The notes below the pieces were generated by a model that was not told the DNA's origin, did not search any database, and saw nothing but the letters and a program-made list of their open reading frames with translations. DNA of 64,000 bases from Leptospira meyeri (lineage in GTDB: Bacteria > Spirochaetota > Leptospiria > Leptospirales > Leptospiraceae): contig NZ_SORO01000001.1 in assembly GCF_004368965.1 (NCBI RefSeq), forward strand, positions 930,001 through 994,000. The letters are read 5' to 3'. A program made the position numbers and the translations under genes. Every line of letters begins with the position of its first letter. Positions within the stretch are counted from its first letter, which is position 1. Of the stretch, positions 16,484-26,710 are shown piece by piece.

Positions 16484-17809
16484 TTAAAACTCCGAGCTAT
16501 CCATCTTTCCGATAGAAGCTTTGTATCCTTCCAAAGCATTGTAATAGAGATAAATGATTTCATAATAACTGCGAAGAACGCTGAGATAGTTTTTTTCAGC
16601 TTCCAAAAAAGTTACCAAATTGGATGCACCACGAATGTAAGCAAGCCTTGACTTTTCTTGGACCTCTTTGTTTTTTTCCAAAAGCCCCATTTTTTGGTAA
16701 TCCAATAGTTGGGATTCTCTAGCTTGCAATTCTTTGATGGCTGCTGAAATCTCGGAAAGAATTTCGTTCCTTTTTGCATCCACATCAAATCCCAATTTTT
16801 TATAAGATTCTTCCGACTTTAAGATCTCACCTTGTTTGCGATCAAATAAAGGAAGCGGAGTGGCTGCATAAATACCCGTGACATTTTCATTTCCTTTGTT
16901 TAAAAATTCAACACCCAGGGTCAATGGTGGAATGATCTCTCTTTTTTTTAACTCGATATTCATTCGTTCCCTTTGTTGGCGAATTTTTAAAGCCACCAAG
17001 TCAGGTCTTTCCTCAATATCAAAATCGTTTAAATCAATCCCAAATTCGCGTGTGGAAATAAACTCCAATCTTCCTTTGATATTCAATGGAGAATTGATAT
17101 CTGAAATCCCAATCAATACCCTTAAGTTTTTTACCACTTGCGCCCGAAGGATTCTCGCATTTCGGTATTCCCTTTCAATCTGAACACGTTCCAAAGCCAA
17201 ACGATCATATTCTAAAAAAGAAATATCTCCTTTTTCTGCTCTGAGTTTGGTTAAGTCCAAAAGGTCTTGGTAGTTTTCCAAAAACTCCTTTTGGTAGTTA
17301 ATTTGTTCAGTGACATAAAGATAAGTCCAAAAGTTTTGTCTTAGTCGTAATCGAAATAAACGATCGAAGTCGCGAAAACTAGCAATTGTTGCCAAAAACT
17401 CTTGTTTGGCGACTTTCTCACGTTGAGGGATCACCCCACTCATATCAAATGGCTGGTTGTATATAAGTGATGTTTCTGGTTTCCCTGTTGCTGCATTGGC
17501 AGAAGCCCCCATAAATTGCTGTTGCATATTGATTATGGGATTATAATACAAACTAGCCGTAATGATATCACCACGAGCCATTCCAATATTTTGTTTTTCA
17601 CGTAAATAGAGAGGATTGCTTGTGACAGCAAAGGTCTCCAATTCCTCTAAATTCCATTTTTCTTTGGAATCTTGGGCACGGGAATCTTCACCTAAAAAAA
17701 ACAATTCATCTTTAGAATGAAGTTCATACACTGCTTTTTCCTTTGGAAAAACTGTATACGAATGAATTCCAAGGAGGAATAAAATCAAAAACTTCGTTAT
17801 CGATTTCAT
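16484..17809 (-). CDS. TolC-family outer-membrane factor of metal efflux (CzcC/CusC type)
   Basis: The 441-residue protein has an N-terminal signal peptide (ITKFLILFLLGIHSYTVF) and long amphipathic helices with the two repeated OEP-type halves. ARGDIITASLYYNPIINMQQ marks the first repeat and KREIIPPLTLGVEFLNKGNEN the second, followed by ATPLPLFDRKQGEI, a motif common in CzcC-like proteins. It would form the trimeric channel through outer membrane and periplasm. Its ATG overlaps the pyrophosphatase stop by 4 bases. Confidence 0.88.
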   Translation of the reverse strand: MKSITKFLILFLLGIHSYTVFPKEKAVYELHSKDELFFLGEDSRAQDSKEKWNLEELETFAVTSNPLYLREKQNIGMARGDIITASLYYNPIINMQQQFMGASANAATGKPETSLIYNQPFDMSGVIPQREKVAKQEFLATIASFRDFDRLFRLRLRQNFWTYLYVTEQINYQKEFLENYQDLLDLTKLRAEKGDISFLEYDRLALERVQIEREYRNARILRAQVVKNLRVLIGISDINSPLNIKGRLEFISTREFGIDLNDFDIEERPDLVALKIRQQRERMNIELKKREIIPPLTLGVEFLNKGNENVTGIYAATPLPLFDRKQGEILKSEESYKKLGFDVDAKRNEILSEISAAIKELQARESQLLDYQKMGLLEKNKEVQEKSRLAYIRGASNLVTFLEAEKNYLSVLRSYYEIIYLYYNALEGYKASIGKMDSSEF

Positions 17810-18429
17810 ACTGTTACAAATTTCTTTATATAATCTTCGATTCCAAACTGGATCACTTTAATGGCTTCATTTCGATCATATACTTCTGCAATTTCAACTG
17901 TGCCTGTAGAAGGAGAGTTTGGATCTAGTTTGTAAGTTAAAAAGTAATGGTGAAGTTTGTTAATAAGAGCTTTCGGAACTTCTGAAATGTCTTTAATTTG
18001 ACCGAACACTTCGTCCCCTTTTAAAACAGCGACGATTTTGTCATCTGCCTCTCCCTTATCAATCATTCTAAGTCCACCAATTGGAATCACAGTAAGAATC
18101 ATATTTCCATGGGTGATAGGATTAACACTGAGAACACAAATGTCGATCGGATCGCCGTCTCCAATAATATCAGGTCTTCCCACGACATCAGAACAATGTT
18201 TACCGGATGCTTCACCGGAATAAGTTCTAGGAATGAATCCATACAAAGTCGGCGAACGATTGCTATACTTTTGAGGTCTGTCCACACGGATAAAACCAGA
18301 GGCTTTATCGATTTCATATTTTACTGTATCTTGAGGAGTCAGCTCGATAAATACATCCAACTCATCTGGAGCTTTTGGTCCAAGTTCCAATCCATGCCAA
18401 GGGTGTGCTACGTAATAATTAGGTTTCAT
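17806..18429 (-). CDS. ppa: Inorganic pyrophosphatase (family I, soluble)
   Basis: Hydrolyses pyrophosphate to phosphate in the cytosol, pulling biosynthetic reactions forward. The 207-residue protein carries the family I signature [11 protein letters not shown] with its metal-binding Asp residues, an earlier [10 protein letters not shown] segment and a [12 protein letters not shown] segment supplying further Asp and Lys. Length is slightly above the usual 170-180. The setting is unusual: its start overlaps the pump gene stop by 4 bases and its stop overlaps the outer-membrane factor start by 4 bases, so it is fully embedded in the metal-efflux operon. It could be the housekeeping enzyme or one adapted to metal stress. 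Confidence 0.93.
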   Translation of the reverse strand: MKPNYYVAHPWHGLELGPKAPDELDVFIELTPQDTVKYEIDKASGFIRVDRPQKYSNRSPTLYGFIPRTYSGEASGKHCSDVVGRPDIIGDGDPIDICVLSVNPITHGNMILTVIPIGGLRMIDKGEADDKIVAVLKGDEVFGQIKDISEVPKALINKLHHYFLTYKLDPNSPSTGTVEIAEVYDRNEAIKVIQFGIEDYIKKFVTV

Positions 18430-21400
18430 TTAAGTCCTCTTTTTTTAGATTTCTGATTTTGTTTATTTTGTTTCGAATCATCTTCCGTATGTGATTCGTG
18501 ATGATCCGGTTCGTAATGATGTGAATGTCCGTGGGTATCGTGAAGTTCTGTTGCCTTGTATTTTTTCATCTCTTCTACAAAGTATTCATTCATCTTACGT
18601 TCCCTTTCCATCTGCCTAATTTCTTGTCTTTGTGCTAGTTTGACTAAAAATTCGAAAGCAATGGGAAGAAGAAAACGTGATAAGATGGTCGCCACAAGCA
18701 CTCCACCCATTACAACCGTTGCCAAAGGTCTTTGGACTTCTGCTCCCGCACTAGAGGCAATGGCCATAGGCAAAAATCCAATAATAGCTACAAGCTCTGT
18801 GGTCGCTACTGCACGAAGGGTATATACGGCCGCTTCTACTACAGCTTTAGAAGGATCACGGGTGACTTTCAATTGGTCTTTGAGGGCTGAGGCATAAACG
18901 ACCCCGTTTAACACCGATATACCGGCAGCAGCAATGAATCCAACCCCAGCAGGAATGGAAAAAGGTAACCCTCGAAGCACAAGGGAGAGGATTCCTCCTG
19001 AGAGAGAAAGTGGCACTAAAATAAAAACTCCCAATGCGTAATAAACACTTCCAAAGGCGATAAATAACATCGCAAAAATAATGGCACCAGCAATCGGAAT
19101 CACGATGGCAAGACGATTCTTCGCACGAGTGAAGTTTTCAAACTGGCCACCCCAATCTACATAATACCCTTGTGGCAACCCAGATTCGATGGACTCAGTA
19201 GCTGCTTGGACATCATTCACAAATCCAATCATATCTCGACCACGTACGTTCACTTCGACAAGGATCCTTCGTTTTAGTCCTTCGTGGTAAAGTGCAGCTG
19301 GGCCTTCCGTCATCATAATATCTGTGACTTGTCCAAGTGGAACCGTCCCACCTAGCTCAGTCATTACGGGAACGTTTTCAATGACACCAATGTCTGTTAC
19401 ATCAGCATCTAAACGAACAATCAAATCAAATCGTTTGTAACCTTCGTAAACCTTTCCTGCATTGGCACCCACACGTAGTGTTTCAATCGTTGTCAAAATT
19501 TCTTCTGCACGAACTCCGTATCGCGCCATGTTTCCACGATTCATTTTGATTTCGAGAAGAGGGAGACCTAAAAGTTTTTGGACTCGTAAGTCAGCAGCCC
19601 CTTGGATTTTTTTGATTTTGGAAGCATAATTGTCTGCAATGGATTTGAGTGTTTTTAAATCATCACCGTAAATTTTAATTACAATATCGGCCTTGGAACC
19701 GGATAACAAAGCATTGACGCGGTTTTCTATCGGTTGAGATAAACTAATATATGATGAAGGAACATTATTATTCACAGAATTTTTCATCAGTTCCATTAGT
19801 TCTTCTCGATCATGCGCCGAAACCCATTCTTTTCTGGGTTTCAATTTCACCATCATCTCCCCTTCTTCCGAACCAATGGGTTCTGCTGCGGATTCACCCC
19901 TACCTTGTCTCGAAACTACACTGACCGCTTCTGGAAATTTCAATATCACCTTTTCCATTTCCAAATTCAAATCACGAGAATGATTGATGGCAGTGGATGG
20001 CAATCGTTTGATATCGATGGCAATTTCTCCTTCATCAATCCTTGGTAAAAATTCGGAACCAAGAGTGGATGCGAGCATAAAAGATAACAAAACAACTCCT
20101 ATCCCAGCATAAGTAAATTGGCGTTTGAACTTCATCCCATAGGTAAGGACTTCCGCATACTTTAACTGGAATTTTTCCCAAAAGGCGGACTCATGTAGAA
20201 TTGGTTTTTTATAAATATACGACATGAGGGCAGGAAAAGTGGTAATGGAATAAAGAAGGGCGGCACCTAATGCAAAAGCAACGGTGATCGCCATTGGACG
20301 GAACATTCTTCCTTCCACACCTTCAAGTGTCATGAGCGGTAAGTATACGAGTAAAATAATTCCCACACTAAATGCGGATGCCCTGACCACTTTGATACAG
20401 GACTCCATAATCACTTCTTCCATCCCATCTTCCATGTCCTGGGCCGAAGTTTTCGAAAGCAGGAAACTCTTACGAAGTAAAAATCCATGAAGAGTGGATT
20501 CCAACATCACAATGGAACCGTCCACAAGGAGACCAAAGTCAAGGGCTCCAAGAGACATCAAATTTCCCACAATCCCAAAGGCATTCATAAGAATCGTAGC
20601 CACCATCATCGACACTGGAATTGCAAGCGCAACGGCGAAGGCTCCCTTTACTGTTCCTAACGTTAAAATGAGACAAACAAGTACAATGATGGCTGCTTCC
20701 ACCAAATTGGTAAAGACAGTCGAAAGAGTTCTTCCAATGAATTCAGAACGATCATAATAAACTTGAATCTTCATCCCTTGAGGAAGACGTGATTCAATCT
20801 CTTTCATTTTTTCTTTCACTCGACTCACGACTTGGAGGGAGTTACTGCCGAGTAACATCATCGCGGTCCCACCTACAACTTCGCGTTTGCCGTTCATGGT
20901 ACTGAGACCAAAACGGAGGGCAGGTCCAGTTTCCACTCTTGCAATTTGACCCAGTGTCAAAGGAATCCCATCTCTCGATGTCCTTACAGATAGTCTTGCA
21001 ATGTCATCGATGGATTTAAATTGGCTTTCTCCACGAATGACAAATTGTTCTTCACCCTTTTGGATGTAGCCACCACCTAAGTTGACATTGGCACCTTCCA
21101 ATGCTTCTGTGATATGAGAAAGAGTCAAATTATGAGATAACAGTCGTTTGGGGTCAATTTTGATTTGAAATTGTTTGGCATCTCCACCGACTACGTTTAC
21201 ATCAATGATCCCTTTCACGGAACGAAGTTGCCTTGCCACTTCCCATTCCATCACTGTTCTAAGTTCTTCAGGAGAATGGCTTTCCGAAACAAGAGCAAAT
21301 TCATAAATATCACCAAGACCAGTGGCAATCGGAGAAAGTTCTGGCCTTCCGTAAGATTTGGGAATAAAGTTTTCTGCTTGTTTGAGCCTTTCATTCACAA

Positions 21401-21725
21401 GTTGCCTTGCAAAATAAATGTCGGTACCATCTTCAAAAATCACTGTAACGGAACTCACACCCGTTCTTGAGATGGACCGAATCTCTGTGACTTTTGGCAT
21501 CCCGTTAAACTCAAGTTCTATGGGGTAAGTGATAAATTGTTCTACTTCTAAAGGAGAAAGACCAGGGACCGAAGTCACTGCCGACACCTGAACGTTTGTC
21601 ACATCAGGAATGGCATCGATTGAAAGATGAAGCGCATTGTAGAAACCAATAATGGTGAGCGCAACTGTCAAAACGAGTACAGTGGCTCGTTTGTGAATGG
21701 AAAATTGAATGATTTTTTCTAACAT
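18426..21725 (-). CDS. Heavy-metal RND efflux pump (CzcA/CusA family)
   Basis: Inner-membrane proton-driven exporter of 1099 residues. It has twelve expected membrane segments, beginning right at the N-terminus ([17 protein letters not shown]), and two large periplasmic loops. The central TM4 motif [17 protein letters not shown] keeps both Asp and the Glu of the divalent-cation HME type (DFG...DG....E as in CzcA) rather than the Cu/Ag type, so Co, Zn, Cd or Ni is the likelier substrate. The extreme C-terminus is a cytosolic His-rich tail, eight His within 18 residues (starting [15 protein letters not shown]), followed by a Lys/Gln-rich end. Operon order is small anchored protein, pump, ppa, outer-membrane factor, adaptor. 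Confidence 0.93.
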   Translation of the reverse strand: MLEKIIQFSIHKRATVLVLTVALTIIGFYNALHLSIDAIPDVTNVQVSAVTSVPGLSPLEVEQFITYPIELEFNGMPKVTEIRSISRTGVSSVTVIFEDGTDIYFARQLVNERLKQAENFIPKSYGRPELSPIATGLGDIYEFALVSESHSPEELRTVMEWEVARQLRSVKGIIDVNVVGGDAKQFQIKIDPKRLLSHNLTLSHITEALEGANVNLGGGYIQKGEEQFVIRGESQFKSIDDIARLSVRTSRDGIPLTLGQIARVETGPALRFGLSTMNGKREVVGGTAMMLLGSNSLQVVSRVKEKMKEIESRLPQGMKIQVYYDRSEFIGRTLSTVFTNLVEAAIIVLVCLILTLGTVKGAFAVALAIPVSMMVATILMNAFGIVGNLMSLGALDFGLLVDGSIVMLESTLHGFLLRKSFLLSKTSAQDMEDGMEEVIMESCIKVVRASAFSVGIILLVYLPLMTLEGVEGRMFRPMAITVAFALGAALLYSITTFPALMSYIYKKPILHESAFWEKFQLKYAEVLTYGMKFKRQFTYAGIGVVLLSFMLASTLGSEFLPRIDEGEIAIDIKRLPSTAINHSRDLNLEMEKVILKFPEAVSVVSRQGRGESAAEPIGSEEGEMMVKLKPRKEWVSAHDREELMELMKNSVNNNVPSSYISLSQPIENRVNALLSGSKADIVIKIYGDDLKTLKSIADNYASKIKKIQGAADLRVQKLLGLPLLEIKMNRGNMARYGVRAEEILTTIETLRVGANAGKVYEGYKRFDLIVRLDADVTDIGVIENVPVMTELGGTVPLGQVTDIMMTEGPAALYHEGLKRRILVEVNVRGRDMIGFVNDVQAATESIESGLPQGYYVDWGGQFENFTRAKNRLAIVIPIAGAIIFAMLFIAFGSVYYALGVFILVPLSLSGGILSLVLRGLPFSIPAGVGFIAAAGISVLNGVVYASALKDQLKVTRDPSKAVVEAAVYTLRAVATTELVAIIGFLPMAIASSAGAEVQRPLATVVMGGVLVATILSRFLLPIAFEFLVKLAQRQEIRQMERERKMNEYFVEEMKKYKATELHDTHGHSHHYEPDHHESHTEDDSKQNKQNQKSKKRGLK

Positions 21726-21800
21726 AATTCCTAATTCAAATTGAATACACCCCCAAACCCATATCGGATTGGGGACTAATGACTAATCTACATGCAACGA

Positions 21801-22127
21801 TTAAGCCAAAACAGGAGGCGGGAGGTAAAGAAAATGGAATAAGATGAGAATTTCATGAAAAAAAGCAGGTTCTGTCGAAAGAGTGGACCAACGAATGACT
21901 GAAACTTTCACGGGAGACTCTTCCCTTCGGGAAGGAACCAATTTCAAAACTTGATTGGATTCTTTAGAAGAAGTAAGAACACGAGTCGTCTCCTCCAACT
22001 CATAAGATTGGTATTGAAAGTCCAAATCCTCGAGAGGAGAAACAAACCGGTCGTCGACCAGATTTAGATTGATGAAAACCGCTAAAAGTAGGATGAACCC
22101 TGACTTCCAGAAGCGCCTAATTTTCAC
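21801..22127 (-). CDS. Small anchored or secreted protein at the head of the efflux operon
   Basis: A 108-residue protein with an N-terminal hydrophobic segment (SGFILLLAVFINLNLV) and a short hydrophobic C-terminus ending in PPPVLA. The middle is polar with Glu, Ser and Arg clusters. It lies 75 bases upstream of the pump gene on the same strand and starts just after the divergent regulatory region, so it is probably the first gene of the efflux operon. No family is recognised; a small accessory or metal-sensing periplasmic protein is possible. Confidence 0.6.
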   Translation of the reverse strand: MKIRRFWKSGFILLLAVFINLNLVDDRFVSPLEDLDFQYQSYELEETTRVLTSSKESNQVLKLVPSRREESPVKVSVIRWSTLSTEPAFFHEILILFHFLYLPPPVLA

Positions 22128-22140
22128 TGTTTTTTCCTAT

Positions 22141-22181
22141 ACTTGAGACCCAGGTTCAAGAATCGACCTAGAGACTCAAGT
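22141..22181. promoter_or_regulatory. Inverted repeat in the divergent efflux/bactofilin control region
   Basis: ACTTGAG (22141-22147) is the exact inverse of CTCAAGT (22175-22181). On the minus strand a second, shorter repeat, CTTGA-N9-TCAAG, sits between them. The position just upstream of the first efflux-operon gene fits an operator for a metal-responsive regulator, but no regulator gene lies nearby and I cannot match it to a known box. Confidence 0.35.
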
Positions 22182-22279
22182 GAAAACCCCGAAAATATGA
22201 ACTTTTTTCCATTTCCTTTTGATGACAAATACTTGTGTAGTTGCCAAAACTTAGGAGCCAAACAAGATTATCCCTATCG

Positions 22280-22600
22280 ATGAAAGACGAATCTATAGAC
22301 ACCATCATTAGTGACGATATCACTTTTCGCGGAACCCTTTCCTTCAACCAAACATTAAAAATCAAAGGGCAATTCAAAGGTACAATTACCTCTCAAGGCA
22401 AACTCATCATTGATGAAACAGGTGATGTAGAAGCCGACGTAGAAGTAGGAAGCCTTGTAGTTCACGGAAACCTCAAAGGAAACGTTGACGCAAAAGAAAA
22501 AGTAGAACTTAAAAAAAATGGTAAGGTCGTAGGCGACATCAAAACACCGGGACTCGAAGTAGAATTCGGTTCCAAAATTATTGGCAATTGCATCATGTAA
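22280..22600 (+). CDS. Bactofilin-family cytoskeletal protein
   Basis: The 106-residue protein is a compact bactofilin (polymer-forming, DUF583) domain. It shows the regular right-handed beta-helix rhythm of short strands with Gly at turns: DITFRGTLSFNQTLKIKGQF, then GKLIIDETGDVEADVEVG, NLKGNVDAKEKVELKKNG and a closing FGSKIIGNCIM. Bactofilins polymerise without nucleotides and help set cell shape. ATG 22280 begins the conserved part; an upstream in-frame start at 22241 would add an unlikely leader. The 3' end overlaps recJ by 13 bases. Confidence 0.88.
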   Translation: MKDESIDTIISDDITFRGTLSFNQTLKIKGQFKGTITSQGKLIIDETGDVEADVEVGSLVVHGNLKGNVDAKEKVELKKNGKVVGDIKTPGLEVEFGSKIIGNCIM

Positions 22601-24561
22601 CGAAGGTTCACTTCGGACCGTTACTTTCCGAAGTTCGAACCAAAGTTGATTCCAAACGCCCCCTCTTACGTTACTTAGTGGATAAAAGAGAGGGCTTTCG
22701 CAACATTCACCCGAAAGAACTGCTCACTTCTGACTTTTCTTGTCTGTATTCACCCTTCTCACTTCCCGATCTTTCGTTGGCGGTGGAACTTCTTCTATCC
22801 TTTGTTAAGGAAGGAAAAAAAATCCTCCTCTATGGTGATAGGGATTCAGATGGAGTGAGTTCCACTTGTTTACTAGCTTTCTTTTTAAAATCCCATCCCG
22901 CATTTTCTTCCATTCAATTAGAAGTTATGGTTTCTTCGGAAAGTGATCCTTACGGACTTTGTAAAGAAGCACTGGCAAAAATTAAAAAAGTAAAACCGGA
23001 CCTACTGGTAACACTCGACTTTGGTTCCAGCCAAGCTGATGAAATCGAAGAACTGACAAGTAAAGGAATCAAGGTGATTGTTCTTGATCACCATGAAGTT
23101 CCCATTCGTATCCCAACAAACTGTGCTTTGGTAAATCCGAGAAGGACAGACTCCCAATACCCAGAAAAAAAAATCTGCACCGCAGTACTTTCTTTTAAAT
23201 TAGTATCTGCCATTTTATTCCGACTCAGTGACGAATTTGGAAAGGTTTATAAAAAAACTGAATTTCAGAAAGAAACAGGCAAGAACCAAACCACCTATTT
23301 TCAAAATGGAATTCGACTGACAAATGAAATAATCGCATCGTTCTCGTTAGATGAAAGTTTGATTTCACCCTACCCAGAGGACTTTATCACCACAATCCCC
23401 GTGGATGAAGAAAGAAAACTTTTTTATTACCAGTGCTCTAAAATCCCCGATTTTTTTTCCGGTTTAGAAGAAGAAACAGACCTTGCAGGGATTGGAACTA
23501 TTACCGACATGATGCCCCTTATTGGGGAAAACCGGCACTTTGTCAAACTCGCCTTAAACTCGCTCACCAAACTCTATGTTGGTGATAAAAAAAGAAAAGG
23601 TTTGTCGGAACTCTTAAAAGAACTGAAACTAAGCCCCCAAGGTGTGACCACTAAAGATTTAGGTTGGTCGATTGGCCCGGTGCTTAATTCCGCAGGCAGA
23701 ATGGGGAAAACAGAAGAAGCCGTATCTTTATTATTATCAGAAACAAACCTCGAAGCAAAAACAAAGGCCAAACAACTCCTTTCCATCAATGAAGAAAGAA
23801 AAGAAAGAACCAAACGCAATATGGACCGGGTCGAACGTTATTTCGCACGTAAACCAGAGCGAACGACAAAAGAAATTGTGTTTTGTTATGAACCAGATAT
23901 GGAACCAGGTGTCAGTGGAATTGTTGCCACAAGGATGGTGGATACCTATAAAAAACCTGCCATATTCCTTGCACCTGATAATGGTGATGCGAGAGGAAGC
24001 ATTCGTTCCTATGGTCCAGAAAATGTTTTAGAACTTTTAGAATCTCTTTCTGAACATTTTTTACACTTCGGTGGTCATCCAGAAGCAGGAGGATTTTCGA
24101 TTAAAATCGATCAAATCCCTGCCTTTGAATCGGCATTGTATACGGCTGCCAAAAATTGGCTTTCTGTCGACAAAGACAAACCCAAAGTTCATTCCATCGA
24201 AACCGATTTTACTGTTCTCACAGAAGAAATGGGAGAGAGGTTGCTAAAAGAATGGAAAGACCTGGAACCTTTTGGACAAGGAAATCCAGATATCAAACTA
24301 GGGATACGAAATGCAAAAGCAATCCACTTAACACCACTTAGCGGGGGAAAACATGTCAGATTCCATTTGATTGGAAGTGGCTCCTTAAAGTATATGATTT
24401 GGAATAAGGGGGTAGAATTCCAAAAATTTATGTCAGAACATGGAAGTTTTGATTTGGTGGGCAGTTTAGAAGAAAATTTTTACCAAGGAAGGACCACTCT
24501 TCAATTCATTGTCGAGTGGTTTGGAATTGCAGAAAAAAAATCCACCGAATCGGTTACTTAG
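22588..24561 (+). CDS. recJ: Single-stranded-DNA-specific exonuclease RecJ
   Basis: A 5'-3' exonuclease acting on single-stranded DNA in recombination and repair. The 657-residue protein carries the DHH-superfamily motifs: GDRDSDGVSST (all three Asp of motif I kept), VTLDFGSSQADE, VLDHHEVP, a GTITDMMPLIGENR segment, VLNSAGRMGK and the DHHA1 motif FGGHPEAGGFSI. A C-terminal OB-like domain follows. The only workable start is TTG 22588, inside the bactofilin gene, so translation is probably coupled. Length is within the family range. Confidence 0.93.
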   Translation: MHHVTKVHFGPLLSEVRTKVDSKRPLLRYLVDKREGFRNIHPKELLTSDFSCLYSPFSLPDLSLAVELLLSFVKEGKKILLYGDRDSDGVSSTCLLAFFLKSHPAFSSIQLEVMVSSESDPYGLCKEALAKIKKVKPDLLVTLDFGSSQADEIEELTSKGIKVIVLDHHEVPIRIPTNCALVNPRRTDSQYPEKKICTAVLSFKLVSAILFRLSDEFGKVYKKTEFQKETGKNQTTYFQNGIRLTNEIIASFSLDESLISPYPEDFITTIPVDEERKLFYYQCSKIPDFFSGLEEETDLAGIGTITDMMPLIGENRHFVKLALNSLTKLYVGDKKRKGLSELLKELKLSPQGVTTKDLGWSIGPVLNSAGRMGKTEEAVSLLLSETNLEAKTKAKQLLSINEERKERTKRNMDRVERYFARKPERTTKEIVFCYEPDMEPGVSGIVATRMVDTYKKPAIFLAPDNGDARGSIRSYGPENVLELLESLSEHFLHFGGHPEAGGFSIKIDQIPAFESALYTAAKNWLSVDKDKPKVHSIETDFTVLTEEMGERLLKEWKDLEPFGQGNPDIKLGIRNAKAIHLTPLSGGKHVRFHLIGSGSLKYMIWNKGVEFQKFMSEHGSFDLVGSLEENFYQGRTTLQFIVEWFGIAEKKSTESVT

Positions 24562-24592
24562 GTTTTCACTTTACCTTGTTTGTTCGGCACTT

Positions 24593-24626
24593 AAGGAAAT
24601 ACTTTCCAATTCGAAAGAATTCCCTT
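24593..24626. terminator. Bidirectional terminator between recJ and mtnD
   Basis: A hairpin with 12 of 14 positions paired: left arm 24593-24606 (AAGGAAATACTTTC), six-base loop, right arm 24613-24626 (GAAAGAATTCCCTT), followed by further T on the plus strand and preceded by A-poor sequence on the other. It lies between convergent genes. Confidence 0.6.
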
Positions 24627-24630
24627 TTTA

Positions 24631-25164
24631 TCAAACGTTAACCAATACTTGGGATTCATCCACGTAAACGGGAGTCCATCCTGAATTGTCTTTGAAATAA
24701 CGAACTGCTTTGATTCTTAAATTTTTATCGAGGGTGAACCAGTGGTTGGTATTGGCAGGGATCGAAAGGAAATCGCCTTTACTTACATGGACTTCGAATT
24801 TTTCTCCATCAATGATGAATCCAAAAATCCCACTTCCATCAATGATATAACGGACTTCCTCATCCGTATGAATATGAAGTTTATCAAATTTTGCTAACAT
24901 GTCCTGAATTCCAGGAACTTCGTCATGGAGGACAACCAGGTCGTTGGCTTTATAACCATGCTCTTTTTTCAGTTGGTCAAAACGATATTCTAACCCAGAA
25001 AGAACTTCTGCTTTTTCTGCATCATTTAAACCCTTTTGGCCAAGGATTAAATCCAAAGTTTCCGGGGTTTTGTAGAATTCATAAACGAGTCCCTTGGAAA
25101 AAAGGAAGTCCTTCATTGCTACGGGATCCTTTAGAGTTTCTGTCTTTCTGAGAATGGTTGCCAT
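24631..25164 (-). CDS. mtnD: Acireductone dioxygenase
   Basis: Methionine salvage enzyme: oxidises the acireductone derived from methylthioadenosine, using Fe2+ or Ni2+. The 177-residue cupin has the metal ligand set His-x-His and Glu in [16 protein letters not shown] and the fourth ligand His in [11 protein letters not shown]. The N-terminal helical region (about 1-80) and total length fit the family. It is a single gene in a 100-base gap from nuoN, with no other mtn genes in the window. Confidence 0.92.
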   Translation of the reverse strand: MATILRKTETLKDPVAMKDFLFSKGLVYEFYKTPETLDLILGQKGLNDAEKAEVLSGLEYRFDQLKKEHGYKANDLVVLHDEVPGIQDMLAKFDKLHIHTDEEVRYIIDGSGIFGFIIDGEKFEVHVSKGDFLSIPANTNHWFTLDKNLRIKAVRYFKDNSGWTPVYVDESQVLVNV

Positions 25165-25241
25165 GCGAATTACCTACTTATGGACTAGCCTCTAGATCCC
25201 TTTCTATGAATCAATTCGTTTTTCGCTATCCTAGACGTATT

Positions 25242-25255
25242 TCTGCTATAGCAGA
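25242..25255. repeat. Perfect 14-base palindrome between nuoN and mtnD
   Basis: TCTGCTATAGCAGA is identical on both strands. It lies 9 bases past the nuoN stop and about 80 bases upstream of the mtnD start, on the same strand. It could be part of a nuoN-end structure or an operator for mtnD. There is no T-run after it on the minus strand. Confidence 0.4.
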
Positions 25256-25264
25256 TTTACTGAA

Positions 25265-26707
25265 CTATAACAGTGCCCCTGGTTGGAAAAAGACCCAACC
25301 CACAGTAAAAAACAAACTCAATAGAAATACCAAAAAACCTAGAGTGGGCATACTCGGAAGGTCGCGAACTCCGGCCACAGCTCCAGTCTCTTGTTTCATA
25401 TAGGATTGGATGGTGATCTTCATATAGTAGTAAAAGGCCACACAGGAGTTTGCCACTGCCCCAAAAAGAAGGATGCGGTTGAATAATAAATCCGATTCGG
25501 CAATTTTTTGCAAAAGGAAAAGTTTGGTCCAAAATCCAATGAGGGGAGGAAATCCAGCAAAAGCTAAAAAGATAAGGGAAAGTGACAGAGCGGTTAATGG
25601 ATGTTCTGCGCTTAAATGGGCAATTCCATTGACAGTCACTTCGTGTTTGCCTTGTTCCAAATAGGAAATAATAGCAAAAGCAGCTAAATTTAAAAGCGAA
25701 TAAGAAAAGAGATAATACAAGGCTTCAAGTCCTGCCCCACAAGTTATTCCTGCCACAATATAACCGGCATGAGAAATGGACGAGTAAGCTAACATTCGTT
25801 TGAGGTTCTCTTGTTTGAGAGCAACAATATTACCCCAAGTCATGGAAACGAGGGCAATCACTCCCATTAAAACCTTCCAAGAATCTCCCATCTCACCCAT
25901 CGGGATATGATTGAACAAGACGATCATTAACCCAAGGGCCGATGCCTTTCCAGCACTTGCCATAAAGCCTGTGATCGGTGTTTGCGCTCCTTCATACACA
26001 TCAGGTGTCCAGGAATGGAAAGGAACAAGAGCAGCCTTAAAAGACACTCCCACAAGAAAGAGTCCAAAACCCAATTTAGAAAAATTGGATTCATAACCTT
26101 TTAGAAAAAGACCACGAAGGGCACCGTCAAGATTCGTTGTTCCTGATCCTCCATATAAAAAGGCAATTCCAAGTAACATAAACCCGGAACTAAAGGTTCC
26201 GAGTAAAAAGTATTTCATCGCACTTTCTAAAGAAGAAACAGAAGAACGAGCCATTCCAATCATCACATACAAAGCAAGAGAGAGGATTTCTAATCCAACA
26301 AAGATGACAATAAAATCATATCCCGAGGTAAGAAACATCATCCCCGCCAAACAAAAAAGAAGGAGAGGGAAAAATTCAGGAAACAAAGTTTTATGTTGTG
26401 CGAGAAATGGTGGAGCAATGAGTAAAGTGATAAGCCCCGCAATCAAATAAATTCCACTGAGCCAAACAGTAAGGGGACTAAGAGAGATTTGTGATCCAAA
26501 AAATTTACCATACCCAGGAGATCCAGTTGTATGATACAAAGCATACATAGCCCCAAGAATTCCCAAAACAGAAAGCACCCATAGTGGTTTGGAGTCTTCT
26601 TCCTTTGGAACAAGAAATTGAACTACGAGAGAAAGTAAAGCCACTCCACATAAAATAAGCATGGGAGAAATTGCTATTAAATCATTTGAGGAAGGAGTAT
26701 ATGACAT
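25265..26707 (-). CDS. nuoN: NADH-quinone oxidoreductase subunit N
   Basis: Antiporter-like proton-pumping membrane subunit of complex I. The 480-residue protein has about 14 hydrophobic helices with the family pattern: YDFIVIFVGLEILSLALYVM contains the TM5 Glu, FKAALVPFHSWTPDVYEGA the TM7 Lys and the HSWTPDVY motif, and KRMLAYSSISHAGYI the TM9/10 region. Last gene of the nuo operon, 3 bases after nuoM. Confidence 0.95.
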   Translation of the reverse strand: MSYTPSSNDLIAISPMLILCGVALLSLVVQFLVPKEEDSKPLWVLSVLGILGAMYALYHTTGSPGYGKFFGSQISLSPLTVWLSGIYLIAGLITLLIAPPFLAQHKTLFPEFFPLLLFCLAGMMFLTSGYDFIVIFVGLEILSLALYVMIGMARSSVSSLESAMKYFLLGTFSSGFMLLGIAFLYGGSGTTNLDGALRGLFLKGYESNFSKLGFGLFLVGVSFKAALVPFHSWTPDVYEGAQTPITGFMASAGKASALGLMIVLFNHIPMGEMGDSWKVLMGVIALVSMTWGNIVALKQENLKRMLAYSSISHAGYIVAGITCGAGLEALYYLFSYSLLNLAAFAIISYLEQGKHEVTVNGIAHLSAEHPLTALSLSLIFLAFAGFPPLIGFWTKLFLLQKIAESDLLFNRILLFGAVANSCVAFYYYMKITIQSYMKQETGAVAGVRDLPSMPTLGFLVFLLSLFFTVGWVFFQPGALL

Positions 26708-26710
26708 GGT

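Noticed and set aside
25165..25264. A possible SAM-type riboswitch upstream of mtnD
   Set aside because: Apart from a 14-base palindrome there is no multi-stem architecture or known riboswitch core in the 100 bases available.
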